From JAVJRN01 sp047635055 (lineage in GTDB: Bacteria > Bacteroidota > Bacteroidia > Cytophagales > Cyclobacteriaceae): 46,707 bases of DNA. A program made the position numbers and the translations under genes. Within the stretch, counting starts at the first letter, position 1; each line of letters opens with the position of its first letter. Below the pieces are notes generated by a model. That model did no database searches. It worked only from the letters and a program-made list of their open reading frames with translations, and was not told the DNA's origin. Below are positions 27,073 to 36,675 of the stretch, piece by piece. The DNA lies in assembly GCA_047635055.1 (NCBI GenBank), contig JBLIIJ010000019.1, forward strand, positions 1 through 46,707. The letters are read 5' to 3'.

Positions 27073-30000
27073 AAAGCAAGGTTTTATAACGTCATAGATT
27101 TAAAGAGAATTCGATTAAATAAAAATAGTCCATATCACGTGAAAAAATATTTTTCTTACTCAAGTGCTGTCCTATGCATTGCTTTATGTTTTGCAAGTTT
27201 TCCTGCCAAATGTCAATTATTCGATAATTCATTCAAAGAAAGAGTAGACTTAAGAACTGGTATATCTCCGTATTCCATATCTCACAATGACTTAGATGGA
27301 GATGGGCTAAGTGAATTAATTGTAGCAAATGCCGGAAGCTATTCAGTCTCTGTTTTTAAAAATTCTTCCTCTTCTGATTTACTAAGCTTTGAGCCTAGAG
27401 TTGACCACACTGCAGGGGATGGTCCACGTTCAGTTTCATCAGCTGACTTTGATGGGGATGGAAAAATAGATATTGTCGTTACAAACCAACATAGCAACTC
27501 CATCTCGCTGTTTTCAAATCTCACATCGAATGGGGGAACTATCGACTTTAGCCTTCAAAGTAATTATAATACTGCACAAAGCCCTATTTCTGTGGCTATT
27601 GGTGACTTGACTAATGATGGAAAAGCTGATTTGGTTGTTACTAATGTCAACTCGGACAACCTCTCGGTATTTACCAATATTAGTGAAAGCCATGGTGTGT
27701 ATTTTACAACAGACAAATTGTTCAGTACAGGAAGCCAACCCAATGATATAAAAATTGCGGATTTGAATCAAGATGGGCTAATGGATGTGGTCGTGTCAAA
27801 TGGAAACAGCCACAATCTGTTTATTTATATAGGCAGTACGCAGAATGCCAATAACACGGAACTATCAAATCCCATTGTAGTCGAAACTGGATTCTCACCA
27901 ATGTCTATTGGTATTGCAGATCTTAATGGAGATACTTTTCCAGATCTAGCCGTAGTAAACAATCTAAGTAACACTATTTCCATTTTTCAAAACCTAGGAG
28001 CATCGAATGTGTCATTTGCCGAGAAAATTGATTTGATAACTAATTCCGAACCTAGACAACTAGCTATTGGAGATCTAGACAATGATGGATTAAAGGATTT
28101 TGCAATAACCAATGGAAGCAACCAAACGATATCCTTGTTTAGAAACAGTACCTCAAATGGAGTTGTTTCCTTTGACGACAAAGTCGATTTACAAATGAGC
28201 AGTGAATCAAATCTTTACGGAATACAGATTGCCAATGTAGGTGGTGATGCCCTTTTGGATATAATATTCACCGACTTAAATCAAAGAGTAGTTTCAATAC
28301 TTGAAAACAACAGTAATAACAGAGAGAAATCAACAGCGACAGATTTTAAATCTTTCTATATCAACGAGCAGATCGGGGCGACTTCAATTAATACAGTCGA
28401 CCATACTATCGACCTGAAAGTACTTGCCAACGAATCATTAAATGCAACTAAACCCATTTTCTACCTCTCTGAGGGAGCTTCATTGTACTTTGACTCCATA
28501 TTACAGATAAGCGGTCAAAGTGAAGTAGACTTCACTAACTATACTTTACAATATAAGATAGTAGCAGAAGATGGACTAAGCTCTCAAGAATGGGCAGTTC
28601 GCATTGAAGAGAGTCAAGCTCCTCCAGTAATTACGTCGTTTTCACCTGCTGAAGGTAAACCGGGTACATTGGTAACCATTTATGGTAGTGGATTTAATGA
28701 AAACGTTAATAAAAACACAGTCTTCTTTGGGTCTATCAAAGGAGAGATAATAAATAGCACTCAAACAGAAATACAGGTTTCGGCTCCTTTTGGGGCGACC
28801 AATAATCCTCTCTTTGTAGTAAATGAAGGATTAATGGGGTATGCTTCAGATGCTTTCGTTACACTATTCGAAGGACCAGAATTAGCGAGTTCTTTCTTTT
28901 CAAATACCACTACAGCAGAAGTAGGCAGTCTACCTGAAATCATTAGAAGTGGTGACTTTAATGACGATGGTAAGCTGGACTTGGTAGTTGCTAACCAATC
29001 CGGTGAATCAATCTCGATTCTTCAAAATGCAACAGTTAATAAGACTATCATTTTTGAAACGCAAAAAATATACGAGGTAGGATATCCATGTGGTATTAGC
29101 ATAGCTGATATAGATACCGATGGTAGACTTGACATTGTTGTATTGAACAAGAGAGCTTCAAATATCTCTGTTTTCATTAATAAAAGTAATACCGGTGGAG
29201 TTATTCAATTTGATCAAAGAATAGATTATAAAACTAAAAAATGGCCTAGTTCTTTATCCATTAGCGATTTCGACCTTGATGGGAAGCCAGATATAGTCGT
29301 GGTGAATAGTGGTGAAAATAGTTTTTCTATTTTTCAAAATAACAGTACCCCGTCACAATTGGAGCTCCTTGAACCCTTAGTTTTTCCGTTTGGTGTTGAG
29401 GAATTACTCGCAGTAGATATGAATAAGGATGCTAAACCAGATCTAGTATTTTCTAATGGCTCTACAACTCTTTCAATAATGCTTAACGAAAGTTCTGGAT
29501 CAGGTAATATTAGGTTTGGTTCAAGTCTAGAATTTGAACTATCTGCATCACCAAGTCTAATTGCTCTCAATGATTTAGACGGAGATGGCTTGTTCGATTT
29601 AGTCTACTCTTCCTGGAGTAGCAATGCTATTTTCACTGCCAAAAACAATGGGATTAATTCAGGTACAGGTGCCTTTGCAGAGGAAATAAAATACTCGGCT
29701 CAAAAACAGACAGCAAGGCTTGAGCTTGGTGATCTAGATGGAGATGGCAAATTAGATATCCTCACAACCAGTATGAGTGGATGTCAAATAAAAATTTACA
29801 GAAACACATCAGACGACAGCTCGGTGCTATTTGAGACAATACCTTCTTTCGGGGAGTGTGGAGTTCGCTTTGGATCAGCAATAGGCGACTTTAATAATGA
29901 CGGAAGAGCTGATATCGCCTTTACAAATTTTGATAGAGGAAACATTTCTGTTGTTGAAAACACAGGAGACCATTTGGAATTAGGTTTGGATAATTCAGAG

Positions 30001-30264
30001 CGGATATATCCCAATCCTGTTAAAGACAATTTGCTTATTCCGTATGATGTACATGGTAATAGAAGTCTAAAGATTACAATTTATAGCCTCCAAGGAAAAA
30101 TTGTTTACCAAGGAAAACATAACGAACAGGCCGAACAAAATATCGAAATAAATTTGTCCAAGACGAAGGTCAAACCGGGGATTTATATGATCACACTATC
30201 TGATGAAGCAAATGATTCCTTTCAAACTCTCTCTCAGAAGATACTTATTGAAGGCGCGAATTGA
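27070..30264 (+). CDS. FG-GAP/VCBS repeat surface protein with TIG domain and T9SS tail
   Basis: This is a 1064-residue secreted protein. The open frame starts at a GTG at 27070, but a GTG at 27139 (KKYFSYSSAVLCIALCFAS) gives a neater signal peptide and may be the true start. Seven FG-GAP repeats, each with a calcium-type DxDGDG core (for example ADFDGDGKIDIVVTN), occupy about 65-415. A cadherin-like segment and an IPT/TIG domain follow (about 518-615, PPVITSFSPAEGKPGTLVTI). Seven more repeats cover about 620-970. The end (from YPNPVKDNLLIPYD, about 980) is a type A T9SS sorting domain. It is probably a surface adhesin or glycan-binding protein; a ligand is not evident. Confidence 0.9.
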   Translation: MKARFYNVIDLKRIRLNKNSPYHVKKYFSYSSAVLCIALCFASFPAKCQLFDNSFKERVDLRTGISPYSISHNDLDGDGLSELIVANAGSYSVSVFKNSSSSDLLSFEPRVDHTAGDGPRSVSSADFDGDGKIDIVVTNQHSNSISLFSNLTSNGGTIDFSLQSNYNTAQSPISVAIGDLTNDGKADLVVTNVNSDNLSVFTNISESHGVYFTTDKLFSTGSQPNDIKIADLNQDGLMDVVVSNGNSHNLFIYIGSTQNANNTELSNPIVVETGFSPMSIGIADLNGDTFPDLAVVNNLSNTISIFQNLGASNVSFAEKIDLITNSEPRQLAIGDLDNDGLKDFAITNGSNQTISLFRNSTSNGVVSFDDKVDLQMSSESNLYGIQIANVGGDALLDIIFTDLNQRVVSILENNSNNREKSTATDFKSFYINEQIGATSINTVDHTIDLKVLANESLNATKPIFYLSEGASLYFDSILQISGQSEVDFTNYTLQYKIVAEDGLSSQEWAVRIEESQAPPVITSFSPAEGKPGTLVTIYGSGFNENVNKNTVFFGSIKGEIINSTQTEIQVSAPFGATNNPLFVVNEGLMGYASDAFVTLFEGPELASSFFSNTTTAEVGSLPEIIRSGDFNDDGKLDLVVANQSGESISILQNATVNKTIIFETQKIYEVGYPCGISIADIDTDGRLDIVVLNKRASNISVFINKSNTGGVIQFDQRIDYKTKKWPSSLSISDFDLDGKPDIVVVNSGENSFSIFQNNSTPSQLELLEPLVFPFGVEELLAVDMNKDAKPDLVFSNGSTTLSIMLNESSGSGNIRFGSSLEFELSASPSLIALNDLDGDGLFDLVYSSWSSNAIFTAKNNGINSGTGAFAEEIKYSAQKQTARLELGDLDGDGKLDILTTSMSGCQIKIYRNTSDDSSVLFETIPSFGECGVRFGSAIGDFNNDGRADIAFTNFDRGNISVVENTGDHLELGLDNSERIYPNPVKDNLLIPYDVHGNRSLKITIYSLQGKIVYQGKHNEQAEQNIEINLSKTKVKPGIYMITLSDEANDSFQTLSQKILIEGAN

Positions 30265-30273
30265 CTTATAAAA

Positions 30274-30285
30274 TCCAAAATTGGA
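30274..30285. terminator. Possible weak bidirectional terminator
   Basis: TCCAA and TTGGA flank an AA loop in the 38-bp gap between two convergent genes (stops at 30264 and 30303). The stem is only 5 bp, so this is a low-confidence call. Confidence 0.2.
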
Positions 30286-30302
30286 CTTAGGCCCAGTTAG
30301 TT

Positions 30303-31082
30303 TTAATTGATTCTTCCAAAAGTTTTACCATAGGCTACAAAAATAGCTTTGTACATATAAAACAAGCCCTTCTTTATAAAGGAGTCAGAAATCTCATTTT
30401 GTTTTTTGATTTCCTTCAGGTTTTCAAATTTGATCTTAATCCATTCTTCTAACGAACTCTTATTCTCTTCATACATTCTCAGAGCTCCTAAAGTGCTGTT
30501 AACCTTTTTGAATCGTGCTCCTTTGATACAAATTCTCAAAAAAAACTCATAATCCATAGCAAACTGGATCGACTCGTCTAGATAGCCCATTGCATCAAGA
30601 ACATCTCTTCTCCAAAACGCTGATTGATTACTAATATTCATATTGGTCGTATACTTAATCCCCCAGCTACAAAAAGGAGGGTAATAATACCTTTTAATCA
30701 GTTTGCCTTCTTTGTCTATATTTTCCTTATCACCAAAATAAACATCGAAGGCTCCATTTGTATTCGCGTATGAAGTAGCTATTGCGTGAAAAGCGTACGG
30801 ATAATAAATATCATCACTGTTCATCCAAGCGACTAGATCACCTGTAGCCTTTCTGAAACCTTTGTTTATGGCATGTGTCTGTCCCTCATCAGCTTCGGAT
30901 ACCCAATACGATATTTGATCTGCATACTTCTTAATGATATTTACTGAATTGTCTGTTGATCCCCCGTCTATAATGATATATTCTAGGTTTTCGTACTTCT
31001 GATCAAGTACAGATAAAATAGTCTCCTCAAGAAACTCAGCTTGATTAAAGGATGGAGTAATTATTGAAATTTTAGGCAACAT
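30303..31082 (-). CDS. Family 2 glycosyltransferase
   Basis: The 259-residue GT-A enzyme begins ISIITPSFNQAEFLEETI and carries YIIIDGGSTDNSVNIIKKYA, DEGQTHAINKGFRKATGDL and the metal-binding VAWMNSDDIYY. A later FAMDYEFFLRI region supplies the probable catalytic Asp. Members of this group add sugars during repeat-unit assembly at the cytoplasmic face. It is the last gene of the long minus-strand polysaccharide operon and overlaps the polymerase gene by 11 bp. The sugar specificity cannot be read from sequence. Confidence 0.9.
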   Translation of the reverse strand: MLPKISIITPSFNQAEFLEETILSVLDQKYENLEYIIIDGGSTDNSVNIIKKYADQISYWVSEADEGQTHAINKGFRKATGDLVAWMNSDDIYYPYAFHAIATSYANTNGAFDVYFGDKENIDKEGKLIKRYYYPPFCSWGIKYTTNMNISNQSAFWRRDVLDAMGYLDESIQFAMDYEFFLRICIKGARFKKVNSTLGALRMYEENKSSLEEWIKIKFENLKEIKKQNEISDSFIKKGLFYMYKAIFVAYGKTFGRIN

Positions 31083-32316
31083 ATGAAGTCATTGGATGAA
31101 CCGTTTTATTTGGAACTGACAAAATCAAAAATGATAATACTAAATAGGTTATTGGCTTATCATATAATGGCTGTGAAAACAGCATGGTTGTTAGTAAACA
31201 GAGCCAAATTGAAATAAAAGCAACTCCTTGCTTTCGGATCTTTAATAGTGTGAAAATAAATGGAAATAAAAATACAAATACACCTATTAAACCAATCTGA
31301 GCAGTAGTGCCTAAAAAATTAATTCCTAATTCCATACCGTTGATTCTATTGTGAAAACCTATGCCCATGAAGGGATTTTCAGTAATCAATTCAATTGCCT
31401 TTAGCGTTACTTCTAATCGACTTAGACCAGACCTGTTGTTAAATTTTTGGGCTAAGCCAAATTGGCTTTCCGTAGTGAAAAGAAAATATAAAATCGAGGC
31501 TAGAATTGGCAAACCAAGAAAAATAATCATTGCCTTTTTTTTGCTACTTGAGAATATTTTTACAACTACAGTAATCAAGAATAAAAAATAACCAGCAGTA
31601 GAAAATGTGAAAATCAAAGATAGAATAAGTACTGTTCGAATTAAAAGAGCCTTTTTAAAGTCATAAATGTCTACCATCCAAAAGGCAACAATTAAGACCA
31701 TCTGATATAATCCGGGCTCACGCATAAATCCAATTGCTCTAGGCAAGAGCAAACTTCCCACTTTAGCGCCAGCATCATATACGGGCGAAAAAGGGAACAT
31801 AATTGGCAATTCATAAACCCAACCTGTATGAGTAGGAATATTAATTGTAAATAAGTAAAAGTAAATTTTTAAGGAAGCAAGAATAAAAGTGAGGATATAA
31901 CTAAGCCCTAAGAGCAAACATATTATAACCAAATATTTCGCGAAAGTCCTCGCTGCTTTTGCATCTCCGAATAGAAATGGCAGATAACCAAGAGAAATCA
32001 TAAATAACACACTGATAGCCCCCTTAGGATTTTCCAGTCCTATGAACGTCATTTGAAAAATGAGATAGAATACTATAGCCACATATGAAAAAATAAATGG
32101 GCTTTGAATCCGTATTAAGCTAATTTTAGGCTTGAGTAACAATAAGACAAACACTAAATATAATACAGCTAGTATAAGAATTGAGCCCAATTTCTGCCCC
32201 ATTATACCAGGCCTCAGGTTGCTCACAATAATAAAAAATATTGCTATTACAACAGAAAAGCCAATCTTGATCTTCTTATTACTAAGCTCCTTACTAAATG
32301 AATGGAGTCCGCTCAT
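31072..32316 (-). CDS. Wzy-like O-antigen/exopolysaccharide polymerase
   Basis: The 414-residue inner-membrane protein has about ten to twelve hydrophobic segments. It also has a large polar stretch between them (about residues 165-205) that includes PRAIGFMREPGLYQM, and a later NPFMGIGFHNRINGMEL motif. This is the pattern of O-antigen ligase/polymerase family proteins, which join lipid-linked repeat units at the periplasmic face. Position among flippase, Wzz and export genes supports a polymerase rather than a ligase role. It overlaps both neighbours (23 bp with the acetyltransferase, 11 bp with the GT2 gene). Confidence 0.8.
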   Translation of the reverse strand: MSGLHSFSKELSNKKIKIGFSVVIAIFFIIVSNLRPGIMGQKLGSILILAVLYLVFVLLLLKPKISLIRIQSPFIFSYVAIVFYLIFQMTFIGLENPKGAISVLFMISLGYLPFLFGDAKAARTFAKYLVIICLLLGLSYILTFILASLKIYFYLFTINIPTHTGWVYELPIMFPFSPVYDAGAKVGSLLLPRAIGFMREPGLYQMVLIVAFWMVDIYDFKKALLIRTVLILSLIFTFSTAGYFLFLITVVVKIFSSSKKKAMIIFLGLPILASILYFLFTTESQFGLAQKFNNRSGLSRLEVTLKAIELITENPFMGIGFHNRINGMELGINFLGTTAQIGLIGVFVFLFPFIFTLLKIRKQGVAFISIWLCLLTTMLFSQPLYDKPITYLVLSFLILSVPNKTVHPMTSYVA

Positions 32317-32824
32317 TTCCGAGTATGTATTTCAGTTCTTGATTTCTCTCTCCAATTTTTTTGGCTGGGATGCCTCCCACTATCGTATATGGCTGTGTAT
32401 CCCTCACCACGACGGATCCTGCAGCCACAACGGTCCCTTTGGCAATTTTAACACCGGGAAGTATTATACTTCGACAACTGATCCAAGCATAATCTTCTAT
32501 AATCACTTCTCCTCCTTTGGTTTCAAATAATGTGCTCTGTGGATCATGCTGCAAAGTCCATACCCAAACTCCTGTACTTAGATTAACATTTTCGCCAATT
32601 TGAATGCCTTTCCGGCCATCCAGAATGCAATCATGTCCAATAATTGAATTATTACCAATAATCACGCCTTTGGGTTTTCTTACCTCAAGTCCCGAATAAA
32701 CAACAGAACTCTTTGGAAAACGAAAGCCAAGTAAAAAATAAAACAACCTTCTTAGTGTATGAGAAGGAAAATAACCTACCCACAAGAGAAGCAACATCCA
32801 AAACCCTTTAAGATATCTCTTCAT
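32294..32824 (-). CDS. Hexapeptide-repeat (WcaF-like) acyltransferase
   Basis: This 176-residue left-handed beta-helix enzyme has an N-terminal hydrophobic or amphipathic segment. Hexapeptide turns follow: KGVIIGNNSIIGHDCILDG, GIQIGENVNLSTGVWVWTL and IIEDYAWISCRSIILPG, then GTVVAAGSVVVRD. The His in LQHDPQS near residue 94 is a plausible acyl-transfer base. Such enzymes use acetyl-CoA to O-acetylate sugars in exopolysaccharides. Its end overlaps the polymerase start by 23 bp and its start overlaps the GT4 stop by 1 bp. Confidence 0.88.
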   Translation of the reverse strand: MKRYLKGFWMLLLLWVGYFPSHTLRRLFYFLLGFRFPKSSVVYSGLEVRKPKGVIIGNNSIIGHDCILDGRKGIQIGENVNLSTGVWVWTLQHDPQSTLFETKGGEVIIEDYAWISCRSIILPGVKIAKGTVVAAGSVVVRDTQPYTIVGGIPAKKIGERNQELKYILGNERTPFI

Positions 32825-34026
32825 TATTTTTGTTGTAAAACAGCGCTATACAAATCAATGTATTTCTGTGCTTGCATTGTAATATTAAAGTTTTTCAACA
32901 CCTTTTCTCTCGCTTTTTTTGAAAGTGTGGCTTTATCATCCGATTCAAAGTACCACAAAATTCCTTTAGCCAAATCCTCTTCATTGCGCAATTCTGCCAG
33001 ATAGCCATTTTGCAGATGATCTACCATATCAGGAATCCCGCCTACATTAAACGCCACTGTAGGACAACCACACGCCATTGCCTCTATTACCGTATTGGGT
33101 AAATTATCTTGAGTCGAGGGTAATACGAATAGATCCGACAAAGCATAAAGATCTCTCATGGCCTCCTGATCCTTAATGTTTCCAAAATAATATGTTCTAA
33201 AACCTAACTTATCCAAATCTGTCGGTCCATTTGAACCAATAACCCCTAAAGATACATTTTCAGGTAACACGCTTTTAATAAGTGAAATAGCATTTATCAG
33301 ATGATGAAAGCCCTTTCGATCATCCCGCACACCGTCATAGCCACTAAACAAAATCATGTATGATGATTCGTTAATGGCATACTTCTCTCTAAGTAAATGC
33401 TTATCTCGTGGGCTGTACATCTCCGTGTCTATCCCATTCGCAATCACGTGAATATTATGATCTTTCAATAAAACGCTCTTCTTTGCACATTCTGCTAACC
33501 AATTGCTTGGCGTGACTATAGTCAAATTCTTGAGTTTGGAGTATGTTCTTTTCTTTCTATTCCATACCCACCTATCAATCCACAAATCCGATCTATAGGT
33601 TGGTGACTCCTCTTCCGAGACATAGTGTCTTGAATCTGAAAACACCCACATATCATGTAACGTCCAAACAATTGGGCAGTCAATTTGCGCGATTTGTTCT
33701 ATTGCAAGGAATCCATTATTAACCCAATGTAAATGAACTACATCTGGGTGGACTTCCATTATTTTTCTTAATATTTTACTTTTTACCCAAGAAATGCTTC
33801 GTGCCTTATTCTTCAAAAACCGCAAAGGAAAAAAATCAATCCTTGCCCTCACTTTGCTTGAAAGACCGTAACTCAAGCTTTCAATAGACGGGTCATTCAA
33901 ACAGGCTTTAATATCAACAAGCATTTTAGATTCGATTCCCAAAGACATTAAGCCTTTATGAATTCTGGAAGCTGCAATTGCAGCACCGCCGATTATGTCG
34001 CGTGTGTTGATCTGAATAACTCTCAT
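32824..34026 (-). CDS. Family 4 glycosyltransferase
   Basis: The 400-residue GT-B enzyme has the N-terminal acceptor domain IGGAAIAASRIHKGLMSLGI and HLHWVNNGFLAIEQI, then VIANGIDTEMYSP. The C-terminal donor domain carries LFSGYDGVRDDRKGFHHLIN, LFVLPSTQDNLPNTVIEAMA and CGCPTVAFNVGGIPDMV, where the Glu of NTVIEAMACG is the usual donor contact. This WcaC/WcaL-like group works in colanic-acid-type synthesis. It sits in the operon upstream of the acetyltransferase, with 98 bp between it and the pyruvyl transferase gene. Confidence 0.92.
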   Translation of the reverse strand: MRVIQINTRDIIGGAAIAASRIHKGLMSLGIESKMLVDIKACLNDPSIESLSYGLSSKVRARIDFFPLRFLKNKARSISWVKSKILRKIMEVHPDVVHLHWVNNGFLAIEQIAQIDCPIVWTLHDMWVFSDSRHYVSEEESPTYRSDLWIDRWVWNRKKRTYSKLKNLTIVTPSNWLAECAKKSVLLKDHNIHVIANGIDTEMYSPRDKHLLREKYAINESSYMILFSGYDGVRDDRKGFHHLINAISLIKSVLPENVSLGVIGSNGPTDLDKLGFRTYYFGNIKDQEAMRDLYALSDLFVLPSTQDNLPNTVIEAMACGCPTVAFNVGGIPDMVDHLQNGYLAELRNEEDLAKGILWYFESDDKATLSKKAREKVLKNFNITMQAQKYIDLYSAVLQQK

Positions 34027-34124
34027 CTATTTATTTCTCTAAAAGACACCCCATAAGTCGCGCTTAGTCAATCGCCCATTTTATGCATGCTCATTAGACA
34101 TCTGTTTTGTTTAACTAGAAGAAC

Positions 34125-35204
34125 TTAGTTCTTAGAATTAAGCTCCTCCTTGAGTTTAGAATAATATGTATTTAGAAAATAAGGTTTCATCTCGTATGTG
34201 ACACTTTCATCCTTGAAGGTAGAATTAATTAGATTTTCGGCCTCATTCAAATCTTTAGCATATTTCACATAATTACTAAACGATTCAGGGAACCACTTCA
34301 CACCACTGCTCAACTTATGATCGGCTGAAGACAAAACTATAACGGGCGTACATGTGATTAGCGAGAAAATTGTCCCATGATATCGATCCGTCACCACGAT
34401 TTTGAATTTCGAAAAGTAATCAAACATATTTAATAATGTCACTTCTCTTTTTTTGTCCATTTCATAAATTGACATTTTAATCGAAGTATCCGTGATTTCA
34501 GATTTTATGTTACCGAATTTACTTATTAGTTCATTGATCTCTTCCCTTCTATAGTACGCCTCATTATCATTCCTTAGGCAAAACAATATACCCTCACGAG
34601 AATGATCATAGTGCCTACTCCCTATAAGAGAAGTCACTATATCAGGGTAAAGCAATAATTTAGTCTTAGGAAATAAAACTTTGGCATTTTGAAATGAAAT
34701 TTCATCACGACAGATAAGGGTGAGATCCTTGCTGGTTTTAAATACCTCAGATACTCTGTCAGCAATCTCAGGACTATAAAGATTGACTGTTTGAGGAAAA
34801 ATGACAAACTTGTTTTTAGGAAAATAATATATTATCCTTAAAAACAATGCTAAGCCCGGATGATGATCAGTAATAAAGTAACCACTATGACCGATCAAAA
34901 GATCATCTCTAGTTATTTTAAACCTTAAGATCAATGTTATCAAGCTGGAAAATAAGGTTTTAAAGAATATCTTAGAGTATGGAAGCATTGCGGGAGAAGC
35001 TACTTGGGTAGATATTCGGACAATTTTTCTCTCTGGATAGTTTTCTTTTAACCATCTCATCGTACAATATAACTGTGCCTGATCTCCCATATTGGCATGA
35101 TAAGGTGTGCCAAGGATGTACACTTTTTTACCAAATGTGAAAAATATCTTCAGAGCAGTTTTTAAACTTTGAAAATATATACTTGATAGAATTCTATTTT
35201 TCAT
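34125..35204 (-). CDS. Polysaccharide pyruvyl transferase family protein
   Basis: The 359-residue protein starts with a Rossmann-like YILGTPYHANMGDQAQLYCT and has the late hallmark VVTDRYHGTIFSLITCTPVI (Asp-Arg-x-His-Gly). Between them are LLIGHSGYFITDHHPG and FVIFPQTVNLYSPE. The CsaB/WcaK-type family moves a pyruvyl group from phosphoenolpyruvate onto a sugar hydroxyl, giving acidic ketals. It is followed upstream (150 bp away) by an iron-sulfur protein that often accompanies this family. About 150 bp at 35205-35355 between them shows nothing recognisable. Confidence 0.88.
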   Translation of the reverse strand: MKNRILSSIYFQSLKTALKIFFTFGKKVYILGTPYHANMGDQAQLYCTMRWLKENYPERKIVRISTQVASPAMLPYSKIFFKTLFSSLITLILRFKITRDDLLIGHSGYFITDHHPGLALFLRIIYYFPKNKFVIFPQTVNLYSPEIADRVSEVFKTSKDLTLICRDEISFQNAKVLFPKTKLLLYPDIVTSLIGSRHYDHSREGILFCLRNDNEAYYRREEINELISKFGNIKSEITDTSIKMSIYEMDKKREVTLLNMFDYFSKFKIVVTDRYHGTIFSLITCTPVIVLSSADHKLSSGVKWFPESFSNYVKYAKDLNEAENLINSTFKDESVTYEMKPYFLNTYYSKLKEELNSKN

Positions 35205-35355
35205 TTGATTAATTTTAATCTATACCTTCTTTTTCCTTTAAGACGGATGGCTTGTATCATTTCAAGAAATAAAAGAGAATCCTATTTGGTTCCCATAAAC
35301 CCCTAGTACAAGTGTCATGTTTTGATCTAAACTGCTGATTTACAATAAATTGCCT

Positions 35356-36669
35356 TCATCTAAACTTGTGATAAACCTTGGTAGATAGCTTTAAAACTAA
35401 TAACAATGGCTTCATTTTCTTTTTAAATCGATTTATATCTCGGGTTTTATGCCAATAGACCAAACTTCTACCTCTAACTAAATTTCTTAAAAATTGTACC
35501 ACAGCGTAAGTGAAAGTAATTCTCCCTAAAACGCGTGTTCTTATATTCGGTAATAATAACCCATTTAATTTATTCATTTTCATTCGAAATGATAGCGCAG
35601 TTTGTCTATGCATAAAACTTGCCCTTTGAGACTGGATAACCTTTTCCTTTAAAACAGGCGAAACAGTCAGTTCATTAGCTCTGATTCCTTCTTCAATTAT
35701 CAGATCTGCTAATGGCGATCTAGTAATAATAACGCTTGTACCCATTCCGTCAGAGTAATACTCAGGCAACCAAGCATCCCCTAATGATACATCTGCCAAT
35801 TCAGTGGTCACATCAGTACAGAAATCGCACGCCCGGGACTTAAACATGCCCGTGCCCCACATGTCACCGACAGTAGACATCTTCATTTGACTGAACTGAT
35901 CTTTTTCATCAAATGCACCAAAAGAGTAATCAGTGGCAGGACTATTTGAGTCTTTCAATCTATACTCCGGTTTATGGTATTCTGAATTTATACCAGAGCT
36001 TTGAGCCAAAAAATCTGTGAAAAAAGTGCTTTTCCATCCACCGCACATAATGCCTACAACAAACGGGATTTTTTCTTTAAGTTGTGGGTTGTAGTGTTGT
36101 TTTAATCTGATGGCTTTTACAAAACATGCAACTCCGGAAATGGCAACTTTACCCTCAAGATTGTTAATCTCTAGAAACAATTTTTCCATCGTCACAGGGA
36201 TATAGCGGCTTTTCGAAATTCTCTTAATATCATCCGGATTATGATATAATTGATATTCGTAAGATCCTTCCTTCTCTTTTACTACGTACAAGAAATCTAC
36301 AACTTTTCGAATAAGTAACTGCTCAAATACATAAGTAGCTATTCCTCCTGATGAAGAGCTTTCACGGTATTCATTACTGTAACCCGCATATGTATTTTCA
36401 AATCTTCCCAGCTTATCGTCATGTTTTGTTGCATTCTTTAAAAATAATTCTGCCAACCTATCCTCATCTTTAACTTCTTCTTCAGGTTCAGGATTGAAAG
36501 GACATACTTTTATAGCATTCTCTGGAATAGGACTATCTATTTCCGAAGGCTCTATAAAACCAAAGTCATTCCACTCCATTTTAAGAGTCCTATTCGACTC
36601 TGAGACGCACATACCACATCCCGTGCACAGATTACTTTTTATTAAATCCTTTATATCAGTAGCACTCAT
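35356..36669 (-). CDS. F420-hydrogenase beta-subunit family iron-sulfur protein
   Basis: The 437-residue protein opens with a ferredoxin-like cluster, CTGCGMCVSE (about residues 16-25), and VCPFNPE near residue 56. The body of the coenzyme F420 hydrogenase/dehydrogenase beta-subunit family follows, with SSSGGIATYVFEQLLIRK, KVAISGVACFVKAIRLKQ, SRACDFCTDVTTELADVSLG and a basic C-terminal tail. F420 itself is not expected in this lineage, so the family name is historical. These proteins recur in polysaccharide loci beside pyruvyl transferases and may do redox chemistry on the sugar. The exact reaction is not established. Confidence 0.85.
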   Translation of the reverse strand: MSATDIKDLIKSNLCTGCGMCVSESNRTLKMEWNDFGFIEPSEIDSPIPENAIKVCPFNPEPEEEVKDEDRLAELFLKNATKHDDKLGRFENTYAGYSNEYRESSSSGGIATYVFEQLLIRKVVDFLYVVKEKEGSYEYQLYHNPDDIKRISKSRYIPVTMEKLFLEINNLEGKVAISGVACFVKAIRLKQHYNPQLKEKIPFVVGIMCGGWKSTFFTDFLAQSSGINSEYHKPEYRLKDSNSPATDYSFGAFDEKDQFSQMKMSTVGDMWGTGMFKSRACDFCTDVTTELADVSLGDAWLPEYYSDGMGTSVIITRSPLADLIIEEGIRANELTVSPVLKEKVIQSQRASFMHRQTALSFRMKMNKLNGLLLPNIRTRVLGRITFTYAVVQFLRNLVRGRSLVYWHKTRDINRFKKKMKPLLLVLKLSTKVYHKFR

Positions 36670-36675
36670 GTTTAG

